Of a stretch of 64,000 bases of DNA, positions 43,940 to 52,590 are shown piece by piece. Position 1 is the stretch's first letter; each line of letters begins with the position of its first letter. The notes below the pieces were generated by a model. It worked only from the letters and a program-made list of their open reading frames with translations, did not search any database and was not told the DNA's origin. Source of the DNA: Streptomyces pilosus (GTDB lineage Bacteria; Actinomycetota; Actinomycetes; Streptomycetales; Streptomycetaceae); assembly GCF_014649835.1 (NCBI RefSeq), contig NZ_BMTU01000009.1, forward strand, positions 124,001 through 188,000. Reading direction: 5' to 3'. The translations under genes and the position numbers were made by a program.

Positions 43940-44938
43940 ATGCCGCGCACCTTCACACTGTTCACCGGCCAGTGGGCGGACCTGCCCCTGGAGGAGGTCT
44001 GCCGACTCGCCCGCGACTTCGGCTACGACGGCCTCGAACTCGCCTGCTGGGGAGACCACTTCGAGGTGGACAAGGCACTCGCCGACCCCACCTACGTCGC
44101 CGGGCGCCACCAGCTCCTGGAGAAGTACGGCCTGAAGTGCTGGGCGATCTCCAACCACCTGGTCGGCCAGGCGGTCTGCGACGCCATCATCGACGAACGC
44201 CACCGGGCGATCCTGCCCGACCGCATCTGGGGCGACGGCGAGCCCGAGGGCGTACGGCAGCGCGCCGCCGCCGAGATCAAGGACACCGCGCGCGCGGCCG
44301 CCCTGCTCGGTGTCGACACCGTCATCGGCTTCACCGGGTCCGCCATCTGGCACCTGGTCGCCATGTTCCCGCCCGCTCCCGAGTCCATGATCGAGCGCGG
44401 CTACCAGGACTTCGCCGAGCGCTGGAACCCGATCCTGGACGTCTTCGACACCGAGGGCGTGCGCTTCGCCCACGAGGTGCACCCCAGCGAGATCGCCTAC
44501 GACTACTGGACGACCGTGCGCGCCCTGGAGGCCGTCGACCGCCGGCCGGCCTTCGGCCTCAACTTCGACCCCTCCCACTTCGTGTGGCAGGACCTCGACC
44601 CGGTCGGCTTCCTGTGGGACTTCCGCGACCGGATCTACCACGTCGACTGCAAGGAGGCCCGCAAGCGCCTCGACGGCCGCAACGGCCGCCTCGGCTCCCA
44701 CCTGCCGTGGGGCGACCCCCGCCGCGGCTGGGACTTCGTGTCCGCCGGCCACGGCGACGTCCCCTGGGAGGACGTCTTCCGCATGCTGCGTTCCATCGAC
44801 TACCAGGGGCCCGTCTCCGTCGAGTGGGAGGACGCCGGCATGGACCGCCTGCAGGGCGCCCCCGAGGCCCTGACCCGCCTCAAGGCGTACGACTTCGAGC
44901 CGCCCAGCGCCTCCTTCGACGCCGCGTTCAACAGCTGA
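43940..44938 (+). CDS. Sugar phosphate isomerase/epimerase-like TIM-barrel protein
   Basis: A 332-residue AP-endonuclease-2/xylose-isomerase-like TIM barrel. Metal-ligand regions are visible in GYDGLELACWGDHFE, FAHEVHPSEIAYDYWTT (Glu and His), LNFDPSHFVWQDLD (Asp and His), YHVDCKEARKR (His) and GPVSVEWEDAG (Glu). Members of this family act as isomerases, epimerases or eliminases/hydratases of keto-sugars, which fits a role after the dehydrogenase. It is 14 bases downstream of that gene, with an AGAGGACGG site before ATG 43940. A very strong hairpin follows 5 bases after the stop, ending the operon. Confidence 0.9.
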   Translation: MPRTFTLFTGQWADLPLEEVCRLARDFGYDGLELACWGDHFEVDKALADPTYVAGRHQLLEKYGLKCWAISNHLVGQAVCDAIIDERHRAILPDRIWGDGEPEGVRQRAAAEIKDTARAAALLGVDTVIGFTGSAIWHLVAMFPPAPESMIERGYQDFAERWNPILDVFDTEGVRFAHEVHPSEIAYDYWTTVRALEAVDRRPAFGLNFDPSHFVWQDLDPVGFLWDFRDRIYHVDCKEARKRLDGRNGRLGSHLPWGDPRRGWDFVSAGHGDVPWEDVFRMLRSIDYQGPVSVEWEDAGMDRLQGAPEALTRLKAYDFEPPSASFDAAFNS

Positions 44939-44943
44939 CCGGA

Positions 44944-44984
44944 GCATCCGCGGCGGCTTCCGCGACGGGAGCCGCCGCGGATGC
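44944..44984 (+). terminator. Strong operon terminator
   Basis: GCATCCGCGGCGGCT (44944-44958) pairs perfectly with AGCCGCCGCGGATGC (44970-44984), 6 bases after the stop of the isomerase gene. The remaining part of the 308-base gap holds the operator and promoter of the next gene. Confidence 0.85.
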
Positions 44985-45044
44985 GGGCAGGGACCGGGGA
45001 CCGGTGAGAACGCCGGCCCCCGGGTCCGGCCTGCCCGCGTCCCG

Positions 45045-45067
45045 CTTTGTCCTGAACTGGGAAAAAG
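45045..45067. promoter_or_regulatory. Putative ROK operator upstream of giant secreted gene
   Basis: CTTTGTCC-N7-GGAAAAAG, the same two halves and spacing as upstream of the ROK gene (first 10 and last 9 bases of a 24-base block are identical). It lies 180 bases upstream of GTG 45247, beside a TTACCGT -10-like element at 45114. Confidence 0.6.
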
Positions 45068-45246
45068 TTCAACCAGCTCCGGCCCAAGGGCTGTTCGGCC
45101 CGGACGAACGCGGTTACCGTCCCTGAAGTGGTCAGGACACCCACGCCTCCGGGGTGACGGCGCACCCCGGCGCCCGCACGCACCGCACGCACCACATGTC
45201 TTCGCACCTGTTCCGTACGGCCCCACCCCGTTCCCGGAGGGACTTC

Positions 45247-48200
45247 GTGCACAGAAGCAGACTCACATCCACCCACGCCCCGAGGCGTCGACCCCGACTG
45301 CGCACCGGACTCGCCCTGTTCACCGGACTGCTGCTGGCCGTGGGCACCCCGGCCACCGTCGCCGGAGCCCACCCCGGACACCCGGAGCACGACGAACCGG
45401 CGGCTGCCGAGGGACAGTTCCAGCAGGTGCCGCTCGCCAAGGGCGAACCCGAGATGGGTGAGCCCATGTCGCTCACCGTGCTCCCGGACCGCAGCGTGCT
45501 GCACACCTCGCGCGACGGCACCCTCCGCCTCACCGACCAGGGCGGCGTCACCAAGGTCGCCGGCAAGATCCCCGTCTACAGCCACGACGAGGAGGGCCTG
45601 CAGGGCGTCGGCGTCGACCCGGACTTCGAGAACAACCGGGCGATCTACCTCTACTACGCCCCGCCGCTCGACACCCCCGGGGGCGACGCCCCGGAGAACG
45701 GCAGCGCCGCGGACTTCGCGAAGTTCGACGGCGTCAACCGCCTCTCCCGGTTCGTCCTCAACCCCAACGGCACGCTGGACATGGCCAGCGAGAAGAAGGT
45801 CCTGGACGTCGCCGCCTCCCGCGGCACCTGCTGCCACGTCGGCGGCGACATCGACTTCGACGCCGAGGGCAACCTCTACCTGTCCACCGGCGACGACACC
45901 AACCCCTTCGCCTCCGACGGGTACACGCCCATCGACGACCGGCCCGACCGCAACCCGGCCTTCGACGCCCGCCGCAGCTCCGGCAACACCAACGACCTGC
46001 GCGGCAAGATCCTGCGCATCAAGGTCGCCGAGGACGGCTCGTACACCGTCCCGGAGGGCAACCTCTTCGCCCCGGGCACCGAGAAGACCCGCCCCGAGAT
46101 CTACGCGATGGGCTTCCGCAACCCGTTCCGGATGAGCGTCGACGACAAGACGGGCATCGTCTACGTCGGCGACTACGGCCCCGACGCGGGCGCCGCCGAC
46201 CCGAACCGCGGCCCGGCGGGACAGGTGGAGTTCGCCAAGGTCACCGAGGCCGCCAACTTCGGCTGGCCGTTCTGCACCGGCGACAACGACGCGTACAACG
46301 ACTACGACTTCGCCACCGGCGCCTCCGGCGCGAAGTTCGACTGCGCCGCCCCGAAGAACACCTCCCCGCACAACACCGGCCTCACCGAGCTGCCGCCCGC
46401 CCAGCCCGCCTGGATCCCCTACGACGGAGGGTCCGTCCCCGAGTTCGGCAGCGGCTCCGAGTCCCCGATGGCCGGCCCGGTCTACCGCTACGACCCCGAG
46501 CTCGACTCCTCGGTGAAGTTCCCCGAGGCGTACGACGGCGACTTCTTCGCGGGCGAGTTCGGGCGCCGCTGGATCAAGCGGATCGAGCAGACCGAGGACG
46601 GCGCCGTCGCGAAGATCAACGACTTCCCGTGGACCGGCACCCAGATCATGGACATGGAGTTCGGCCCCGACGGCGCGCTCTACGTCCTCGACTACGGCGT
46701 CTCCTGGTTCCAGGGCGACGAGAACTCCGCCCTCTACCGGATCGAGAACGCCGAGGACGGCTTCTCCCCGATCGCCGAGGTGGGCGCGGACAGGACGTCC
46801 GGCGCGGTCGGCCTGAAGGTGAAGTTCACGGCCTCCGCCAAGGACGCCGACTCCCCGGACCTCACCTACGGCTGGGACTTCGGCGACGGCACCACGGGCG
46901 AGGGACTCACCCCCACCCACAAGTACAAGAAGGCCGGCACCTACACCGCCACCTTCACCGCGAAGGACCCCGAGGGCAACACCGGCAACGCCAGCATCCG
47001 GATCGTGGTCGGCAACACCGAACCCACGGTGAAGATCGAGGTACCGGGCAACGGCAGCCTGGCCGCCTTCGGTGAACCCGTCCCGTTCAAGGTGAAGGTC
47101 ACCGACCCCGAGGAGCGCGTCGACTGCTCCAAGGTCAAGGTCGTCTACAGCCTCGGCCACGACTCCCACGCCCACGAGCTGACCAGCGAGACGGGCTGCG
47201 AGGGCATCCTCGAGCCGCCCCCCGGCGACGGAGGTCACGACCCCAACGCCAACATCTACGGCGTCGTCGGCGCCAGTTACACCGACGGCGGGGCGAACGG
47301 CCAGGAGGCCCTGACCGGCACCGCCCGGGCCGTGCTCCAGCCGCTGCACCGCCAGGCCGAGCACTTCACCGCCCAGCAGGGCGTGTCCGTGATCGACAAG
47401 ACGGGCGCCAACGGCGGCAAGACCGTCGGTGACGTTCACGACGGCGACTGGATCTCCTTCACCCCCTACCGGTTCGACGGGCAGAAGAAGCTGACCGTAC
47501 GGGCCTCCTCCGGCGGCGCCGGCGGCTTCGTCGAGGTGCGCACCGGCTCGCCCGACGGCACGCTGCACGGCTCGGCGTACATCCCGCCCACCGGCGGCTG
47601 GGAGACGTTCCAGAACGTCGACGTGCCGCTGCGGTCCCTGCCGAAGAAGACCACGGAGGTCTACCTGGTCTTCCGGGGCGGCGAGGGCGCGCTGTACGAC
47701 CTGGACGACTTCGAGTTCTCCAAGGAGCCGTTCAAGCAGGGCAAGAAGGTCCTGGTCTTCTCCAAGACCGCCGGCTTCCGGCACGACTCCATCGGGGACG
47801 GCGTCGCCGCCCTGAAGGAACTGGGCGCCCCGGCCGGCATCACCGTCACGGCCACCGAGGAGGCCGGGCAGTTCACCACCGCCAACCTCGCCAAGTACGA
47901 CGCGGTCGCCTTCCTGTCCACTACCGGTGACGTCCTGAACGACGCACAGCAGAAGGCGTTCGAGAACTACGTCGGGAACGGCGGCGGCTACCTGGGCATC
48001 CACGCCGCCGCCGACACCGAGTACGACTGGGAGTTCTACGGCGGCCTCGTCGGCGCCCACTTCGACTCGCACCCGGCCATCCAGAAGGCCACCGTGCGCG
48101 TCCACGACCACGACCACCCGTCCACCGCGCACCTGGGCGACACCTGGGAGCGCACCGACGAGTGGTACAACTACCGCACCAACCCGCGTGACCAGGCCAA

Positions 48201-48963
48201 GATCCTCGCCACCCTCGACGAGACCACCTACCAGGGCGGCACCATGAAGGGCGACCACCCGATCGCCTGGTGCCAGAGCTACGGCGGCGGCCGCTCCTTC
48301 TACACCGGCGGCGGCCACACCAAGGAGTCCTACGCCGACGAGGCGTTCCGCAACCACCTGCTCGGCGGCATGCGGTACGCCACCGGCCAGGTCAAGGCGG
48401 ACTGCAAGCCGGACAAGGGCTACCGGGAGATCTTCAACGGCCAGACCCTGGACGGCTGGAAGCAGGCCGGCCCCGGGAAGTTCACCGTCAAGGACGGCAC
48501 CCTGGAGTCCGAGGGCGGCATGGGCCTGCTCTGGTACCAGGCCAAGGAACTGACGTCGTACTCCCTGAAGCTCGACTGGAAGATGCGGGGCGACGACAAC
48601 TCCGGGATCTTCGTGGGCTTCCCCGCCTCCGACGACCCCTGGTCCGCGGTGAACAAGGGCTACGAGATCCAGATCGACGCCACGGACGCGCCCGACCGCA
48701 CCACGGGCTCCGTCTACTCCTTCAAGTCGGCGAACATCAAGGCCCGTGACCAGGTCCTGCGCCCGCCCGGCCAGTGGAACTCCTACGAGATCAAGGTCCA
48801 GGGCGAACGCCTCCAGGTGTTCCTCAACGGAGTCAAGATCAACGACTTCACCAACAAGGACCCCGAGCGGAGCCTGACCGACGGCTACATCGGCCTGCAG
48901 AACCACGGTTCCGCCGACCATGTCGCCTTCCGCAACATCCAGTTGAAGGAACTGCCCTCCTAG
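45247..48963 (+). CDS. Secreted sugar-dehydrogenase / PKD / CBM6-like / ThuA / DUF1080 fusion
   Basis: A 1238-residue secreted protein. Rough domains: signal peptide 1-41; glucose/sorbosone-dehydrogenase-like beta-propeller 50-500 (GEPMSLTVLPDRSVLHTSRDG, YAMGFRNPFRMSVDDKTG, FGRRWIKRIEQ); PKD 505-590 (YGWDFGDGTTGEGLTPTHKYKKAGTYTATF); Ig-like 592-690; CBM6-like 700-830 (RQAEHFTAQQGV, WISFTPYRFDG); ThuA-like 832-1050 (LVFSKTAGFRHDSI, GYLGIHAAADTEYDWEFYGGLVGAHF); DUF1080 1056-1238 (FNGQTLDGWKQAG, SGIFVGFP). DUF1080 is a 3-keto-disaccharide hydrolase-like fold. GTG 45247 follows GGAGG, and the hydrophobic signal starts 20 residues later. A ROK-type operator is upstream. Confidence 0.88.
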   Translation: MHRSRLTSTHAPRRRPRLRTGLALFTGLLLAVGTPATVAGAHPGHPEHDEPAAAEGQFQQVPLAKGEPEMGEPMSLTVLPDRSVLHTSRDGTLRLTDQGGVTKVAGKIPVYSHDEEGLQGVGVDPDFENNRAIYLYYAPPLDTPGGDAPENGSAADFAKFDGVNRLSRFVLNPNGTLDMASEKKVLDVAASRGTCCHVGGDIDFDAEGNLYLSTGDDTNPFASDGYTPIDDRPDRNPAFDARRSSGNTNDLRGKILRIKVAEDGSYTVPEGNLFAPGTEKTRPEIYAMGFRNPFRMSVDDKTGIVYVGDYGPDAGAADPNRGPAGQVEFAKVTEAANFGWPFCTGDNDAYNDYDFATGASGAKFDCAAPKNTSPHNTGLTELPPAQPAWIPYDGGSVPEFGSGSESPMAGPVYRYDPELDSSVKFPEAYDGDFFAGEFGRRWIKRIEQTEDGAVAKINDFPWTGTQIMDMEFGPDGALYVLDYGVSWFQGDENSALYRIENAEDGFSPIAEVGADRTSGAVGLKVKFTASAKDADSPDLTYGWDFGDGTTGEGLTPTHKYKKAGTYTATFTAKDPEGNTGNASIRIVVGNTEPTVKIEVPGNGSLAAFGEPVPFKVKVTDPEERVDCSKVKVVYSLGHDSHAHELTSETGCEGILEPPPGDGGHDPNANIYGVVGASYTDGGANGQEALTGTARAVLQPLHRQAEHFTAQQGVSVIDKTGANGGKTVGDVHDGDWISFTPYRFDGQKKLTVRASSGGAGGFVEVRTGSPDGTLHGSAYIPPTGGWETFQNVDVPLRSLPKKTTEVYLVFRGGEGALYDLDDFEFSKEPFKQGKKVLVFSKTAGFRHDSIGDGVAALKELGAPAGITVTATEEAGQFTTANLAKYDAVAFLSTTGDVLNDAQQKAFENYVGNGGGYLGIHAAADTEYDWEFYGGLVGAHFDSHPAIQKATVRVHDHDHPSTAHLGDTWERTDEWYNYRTNPRDQAKILATLDETTYQGGTMKGDHPIAWCQSYGGGRSFYTGGGHTKESYADEAFRNHLLGGMRYATGQVKADCKPDKGYREIFNGQTLDGWKQAGPGKFTVKDGTLESEGGMGLLWYQAKELTSYSLKLDWKMRGDDNSGIFVGFPASDDPWSAVNKGYEIQIDATDAPDRTTGSVYSFKSANIKARDQVLRPPGQWNSYEIKVQGERLQVFLNGVKINDFTNKDPERSLTDGYIGLQNHGSADHVAFRNIQLKELPS

Positions 48964-48977
48964 GGCGACCGGAACGG

Positions 48978-49011
48978 CGGCGGGCGGAGGACGCCGGACC
49001 TCCGCCCGCCG
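48978..49011 (+). terminator. Terminator after giant secreted gene
   Basis: CGGCGGGCGGAGG (48978-48990) pairs perfectly with CCTCCGCCCGCCG (48999-49011), 15 bases beyond the stop. It isolates this gene from the following operon. Confidence 0.8.
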
Positions 49012-49094
49012 TCCCGCCGGGCCCGCGCGCCCGGCACCCCGCGCGTCCCCCTCCGGCGCTCGCACCCGGTTCGCGTAAGACAAGGAGGCTGCCC

Positions 49095-50291
49095 ATGTCC
49101 GCCGAACCGTCATCCCTCCCCCTCCCCACCCCCACCTCCTCCTCTTCCCCGGCCCCGCGCTTCGGCGTCTGGTTCGTCGGGGCACGCGGATCCGTGGCCA
49201 CCACCGCGATCGCGGGCTGCGCCGCCGTCGCCGCCGGGCTCCACCCGCCGACCGGCATGGTCACCGAGACCCCCGACTTCGCCGCGTGCGGCCTGCCCTC
49301 GTTGTCGTCCCTCGTCTTCGGCGGCCACGACACCGTCGACTGCCCGCTGCCCAAACGCGCCGAACACCTCGCCGCCGGCGGTGTCCTGCCGCACGGCCTG
49401 CCGTCCGCCGTACACACCGAACTCGCCGCCGCGGACGCCGAGATCAGGCCGGGCGGGCCCCTGCCCCGCGACCCGGACGGCGGCCCGGCCCGCACCGACG
49501 ACGACTGGATCGACGTGTTCACGGCCGACATCCGCGACTTCGTCGGCCGGCAGAACCTCGCGGGCGCCGTCGTGGTGAACGTGGCCTCCACCGAACCCGC
49601 CCCCGCCGACGGCTCCCTCCCGCCCAGCTCCCTCTACGCGGCCGCCGCCCTGCGCGCCGGCTGCCCCTACGTCAACTTCACCCCCTCCACGGGCCTGCAC
49701 CACCCCCGGCTGGCCCCACTCGCCGACTCCTCGGGCCTGCCGTACGCGGGCCGCGACGGCAAGACCGGACAGACCCTCCTGCGCTCCGTGCTCGGCCCGA
49801 TGTTCCTCCAGCGCGCCCTCACCGTGCGCGCCTGGTCCGGCACCAACCTGCTGGGCGGCGGCGACGGCGCGGCCCTCGCCGACCCCGCGGCCGCCGCGGC
49901 CAAGAACGCCGGCAAGGAACGCGTCCTCGCCGACACCCTCGGGGCCGCGCCGGAGGGCGAGGTGCACATCGACGACGTACCGGCGCTCGGTGACTGGAAG
50001 ACCGCCTGGGACCACATCGCCTTCGACGGCTTCCTCGGCTCCCGCATGATCCTCCAGACCATCTGGCAGGGCTGCGACTCCGCCCTCGCCGCCCCCCTCG
50101 TCCTCGACCTGGCCCGCCTCACCCTCCGCGCCCGGGAGAAGGGCCTGAGCGGCCCGCTGGCCGACCTGGGCTTCTACTTCAAGGACCCGGTCGGCGACGG
50201 CCCGTCCTCCCTCGCCGAGCAGTACACCCGGCTGCGCCACTTCGCCGCCCGCCTGCGCACGGCATCCGACGCCTCCGGGGCACACCGGTGA
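49095..50291 (+). CDS. Myo-inositol-1-phosphate synthase-like cyclase
   Basis: A 398-residue NAD-dependent inositol-phosphate-synthase family protein, which would cyclise glucose-6-phosphate to inositol-1-phosphate. Seen: a Rossmann motif VWFVGARGSVATTAIAGC, VNVASTEPAP, NFTPSTGLHHPRL, CGRDGKTGQTLLRSV-like (YAGRDGKTGQTLL), TNLLGGGDGAALADP followed by KNAGKERVL (lysines of the active site) and a C-terminal IDDVPALGDWKTAWDHIAFDGFLG. The first 20 residues are a Ser/Pro/Thr tail. ATG 49095 follows AGGAGG. It leads the ebo-like operon and is overlapped by the prenyltransferase gene (GTGA). I propose that it substitutes for the EboD cyclase. Confidence 0.9.
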   Translation: MSAEPSSLPLPTPTSSSSPAPRFGVWFVGARGSVATTAIAGCAAVAAGLHPPTGMVTETPDFAACGLPSLSSLVFGGHDTVDCPLPKRAEHLAAGGVLPHGLPSAVHTELAAADAEIRPGGPLPRDPDGGPARTDDDWIDVFTADIRDFVGRQNLAGAVVVNVASTEPAPADGSLPPSSLYAAAALRAGCPYVNFTPSTGLHHPRLAPLADSSGLPYAGRDGKTGQTLLRSVLGPMFLQRALTVRAWSGTNLLGGGDGAALADPAAAAAKNAGKERVLADTLGAAPEGEVHIDDVPALGDWKTAWDHIAFDGFLGSRMILQTIWQGCDSALAAPLVLDLARLTLRAREKGLSGPLADLGFYFKDPVGDGPSSLAEQYTRLRHFAARLRTASDASGAHR

Positions 50292-51655
50292 CCCGCGGGG
50301 AGGCCGCGGCGTCGCGGGGGGCCGGGGGAGAGGGCGGTCCGGAGGTGCGCGTGCCCTCCGGTCCGGAGGTGCGCGTGCCGGCCGGCACGGCGCCGGACGG
50401 GGCCGTGCCGGAGGCCCCCGCGGCCGACCCGTCCGTCTCGGCCGGGGCCGCGGCGACGCACGGACGTGGCGCCGCACCGCCGGCAGGCGGGAGCGCACGC
50501 GGGCCCGGAGCCCGCACGCCGTCCCACCGCCCGGACGCGGGGGCGGAACGTTCCCGCACCGTCAACGGGGCCGCGGCCGGCGGGGCGGACCGGGCATCCC
50601 GCTCCGGGCGCGGCGCCGCCTGGGCCGAACTGCTGCGTCTGCCCGCCCTCTTCACCGTCCCCGGTGACGCCCTGGCCGGCGCGGCCGCGGCCGGGGTGCG
50701 CCCCGGGCCCCGGACCCTGCTGGCCATCGGCTCCTCCCTGAGCCTGTACGCAGCCGGCATGGCCCTCAACGACTGGGCGGACCGGGCCGAGGACGCCGCG
50801 GAGCGGCCGCACCGGCCGATCCCCTCCGGCCGGGTCCGCCCGGCCGCCGCACTCACCGCCGCCGGTGCCCTCACCGGCGCCGGACTGGCGCTCGCCGCCG
50901 GCGCGGGACGCCCCGCCCTCGCGGTGGCGACGCCGCTCGCGGCGACCGTCTGGGCCTACGACCTGAGACTCAAGCACTCGCCGGCCGGCCCGGTGGCCAT
51001 GGCCACCGCCCGCGGCCTGGACCTGCTGCTCGGCGCGGCCGCCGGCGGCGGCACCCGGGGCGGCACCGGGGGAGGCACCGGGGGAGGCGCCTGGGCCGCC
51101 ACCCGGGGCGGCATCAAGGGCGCTACCCGGATCGGAACCAAGCGCGGCGCCTGGGGCGGCATCCGGGCCGCGCTGCCCTCCGCCGCGCTGCTCGGCAGCC
51201 ACACCCTCGCGGTCACGGCCGTCTCCCGCCGCGAGACCACCGGCGGTTCCGTCGCGGCCCCCCTGGCGGCGCTCGCCACCACGGGGGCCCTCGCCCGGCT
51301 GGCCGCCCACCGCCGCACCCGACTCCCGGCAGGCCGAGGGGCAGCAGCCGCCCCCGGCCTGCCGGGTCCCGGCCCGGACGGCAGCCCTCCCCGGGCCGGC
51401 GGCCTCCTCGCCGCCGCCCTCGCCGCCGCCTATGCCGCCACCGCCGCCCGCCCCTGCTTCCACGCCGCGCTCAACCCCTCACCCCAGCTCACCCAGCGCG
51501 CGGTCGGCGGCGGCATCCGCGCCACCATCCCGCTCCAGGCAGCCCTGGCCGCCCGCTCCGGCGCGACCACCACCTCCCTCCTGGTCGCGGCCCTCGCCCC
51601 GGCCGGCCGGATGTTCGCGAGGCGGGCCGGCCTGAGGAAGGTGAGCATCACATGA
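50288..51655 (+). CDS. eboC: UbiA-family prenyltransferase (EboC-like)
   Basis: A 455-residue membrane prenyltransferase. The UbiA core begins near residue 113 (AWAELLRLPALFTVPGDALAG) and shows the first aspartate-rich motif NDWADRAEDAAERPHRPIPSG and the second region YDLRLKHSPAGPVAMATARGLDLLLGAA; about eight hydrophobic helices follow. The first 110 residues are low complexity (two copies of GPEVRVP) and a Gly/Thr/Arg-rich insert (GGGTRGGTGGGTGGGAW, then TRGGIKGATRIGTKRGAWGG) interrupts the core after the second motif. GTG 50288 overlaps the cyclase stop, and the 3' end overlaps the next gene (ATGA). UbiA proteins attach prenyl chains to a ring acceptor; here a cyclitol is plausible. Confidence 0.85.
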   Translation: MTRGEAAASRGAGGEGGPEVRVPSGPEVRVPAGTAPDGAVPEAPAADPSVSAGAAATHGRGAAPPAGGSARGPGARTPSHRPDAGAERSRTVNGAAAGGADRASRSGRGAAWAELLRLPALFTVPGDALAGAAAAGVRPGPRTLLAIGSSLSLYAAGMALNDWADRAEDAAERPHRPIPSGRVRPAAALTAAGALTGAGLALAAGAGRPALAVATPLAATVWAYDLRLKHSPAGPVAMATARGLDLLLGAAAGGGTRGGTGGGTGGGAWAATRGGIKGATRIGTKRGAWGGIRAALPSAALLGSHTLAVTAVSRRETTGGSVAAPLAALATTGALARLAAHRRTRLPAGRGAAAAPGLPGPGPDGSPPRAGGLLAAALAAAYAATAARPCFHAALNPSPQLTQRAVGGGIRATIPLQAALAARSGATTTSLLVAALAPAGRMFARRAGLRKVSIT

Positions 51656-52590
51656 GCCCGGACCCCAGCCAGAACCCGCAGGCTTCCTCCTCGCTCCGCT
51701 TCGGCTACGGCACCAACGGCCTCGCCGACCTCCGCCTCGACGACGCCCTCGCCCTCCTCGCCGACCTCGGCTACGACGGCGTCGGACTGACCCTCGACCA
51801 CATGCACCTCGACCCCCTCGCCCCCGACCTCGCCGCCCGCACCCGCCGGGTCGCGCGCCGACTGGACGAACTGGGTCTCGGCGTCACCGTGGAGACGGGC
51901 GCCCGCTACGTGCTCGACCCCCGGCGCAAACACGGTCCCTCCCTCCTCGACCCCGGCCCGGACGACCGCGCCCGCCGCGTCGACCTCCTGCTGCGCGCCG
52001 TCCGCGTCGCCGCCGACCTCGGCGCGCACGCCGTGCACTGCTTCAGCGGCACCGTCCCCGACGGCACCGACGAGGACACCGCCTGGAAACGCCTGGCCGA
52101 GACCCTCGCCCCCGTCCTCGACGCCGCCGCCGGCGCCGGCGTCCCCCTCGCCGTCGAACCCGAACCCGGCCACCTCCTCGCCACCCTCGCCGACTTCCAC
52201 CACCTGCGCCGCACGCTCGGCGACCCCGAGCCCCTCGGCCTCACCCTGGACCTCGGCCACTGCCAGTGCCTCGAACCCCTCCCGCCCGCCGACTGCGTAC
52301 GCGAGGCCGCCCCCTGGCTGCGCCACGTCCAGATCGAGGACATGCGCCGGGGCGTCCACGAACACCTCCCCTTCGGCGACGGCGAGATCGACTTCCCGCC
52401 CCTCCTCGCGGCCCTCGCCGCCACCGGCTACCAGGGCCTGACCGTCGTCGAACTGCCCCGCCACTCCCACGCGGGCCCCCACTTCGCCGCCCGCTCCCTG
52501 CCCTTCCTCCGCCGTGCCGCCCAGCGGACGGCGGCCCTCCCACCGCACGGCGATCCCTCCGCCACCCCCGAAGGGAGCACCACCCCGTGA
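51652..52590 (+). CDS. TIM-barrel sugar phosphate isomerase/epimerase-like protein
   Basis: A 312-residue xylose-isomerase-like TIM barrel. Metal-ligand regions: GLTLDHMHLD, VPLAVEPEPGHLL (Glu), LGLTLDLGHCQCLEP (Asp, His), LRHVQIEDMRRGVHEHLPFGDGEIDFP (His, Asp, His) and LTVVELPRHSH (Glu). VHEHLPFGDGEIDFP is a common ending in the hydroxypyruvate-isomerase branch. ATG overlaps the prenyltransferase stop, and the gene overlaps eboA by four bases. One of two AP-endonuclease-2-like barrels in the operon (the other is EboE), so it is an extra member relative to a minimal ebo set. Confidence 0.88.
   Translation: MSPDPSQNPQASSSLRFGYGTNGLADLRLDDALALLADLGYDGVGLTLDHMHLDPLAPDLAARTRRVARRLDELGLGVTVETGARYVLDPRRKHGPSLLDPGPDDRARRVDLLLRAVRVAADLGAHAVHCFSGTVPDGTDEDTAWKRLAETLAPVLDAAAGAGVPLAVEPEPGHLLATLADFHHLRRTLGDPEPLGLTLDLGHCQCLEPLPPADCVREAAPWLRHVQIEDMRRGVHEHLPFGDGEIDFPPLLAALAATGYQGLTVVELPRHSHAGPHFAARSLPFLRRAAQRTAALPPHGDPSATPEGSTTP

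Noticed and set aside
44800..49185. A 1461-codon open frame on the minus strand opposite the giant secreted gene
   Set aside because: Its translation is Val/Gly/Glu/Arg-rich with no domain, and the plus strand encodes several clear families across the same bases. Long antisense frames are normal at this GC content.
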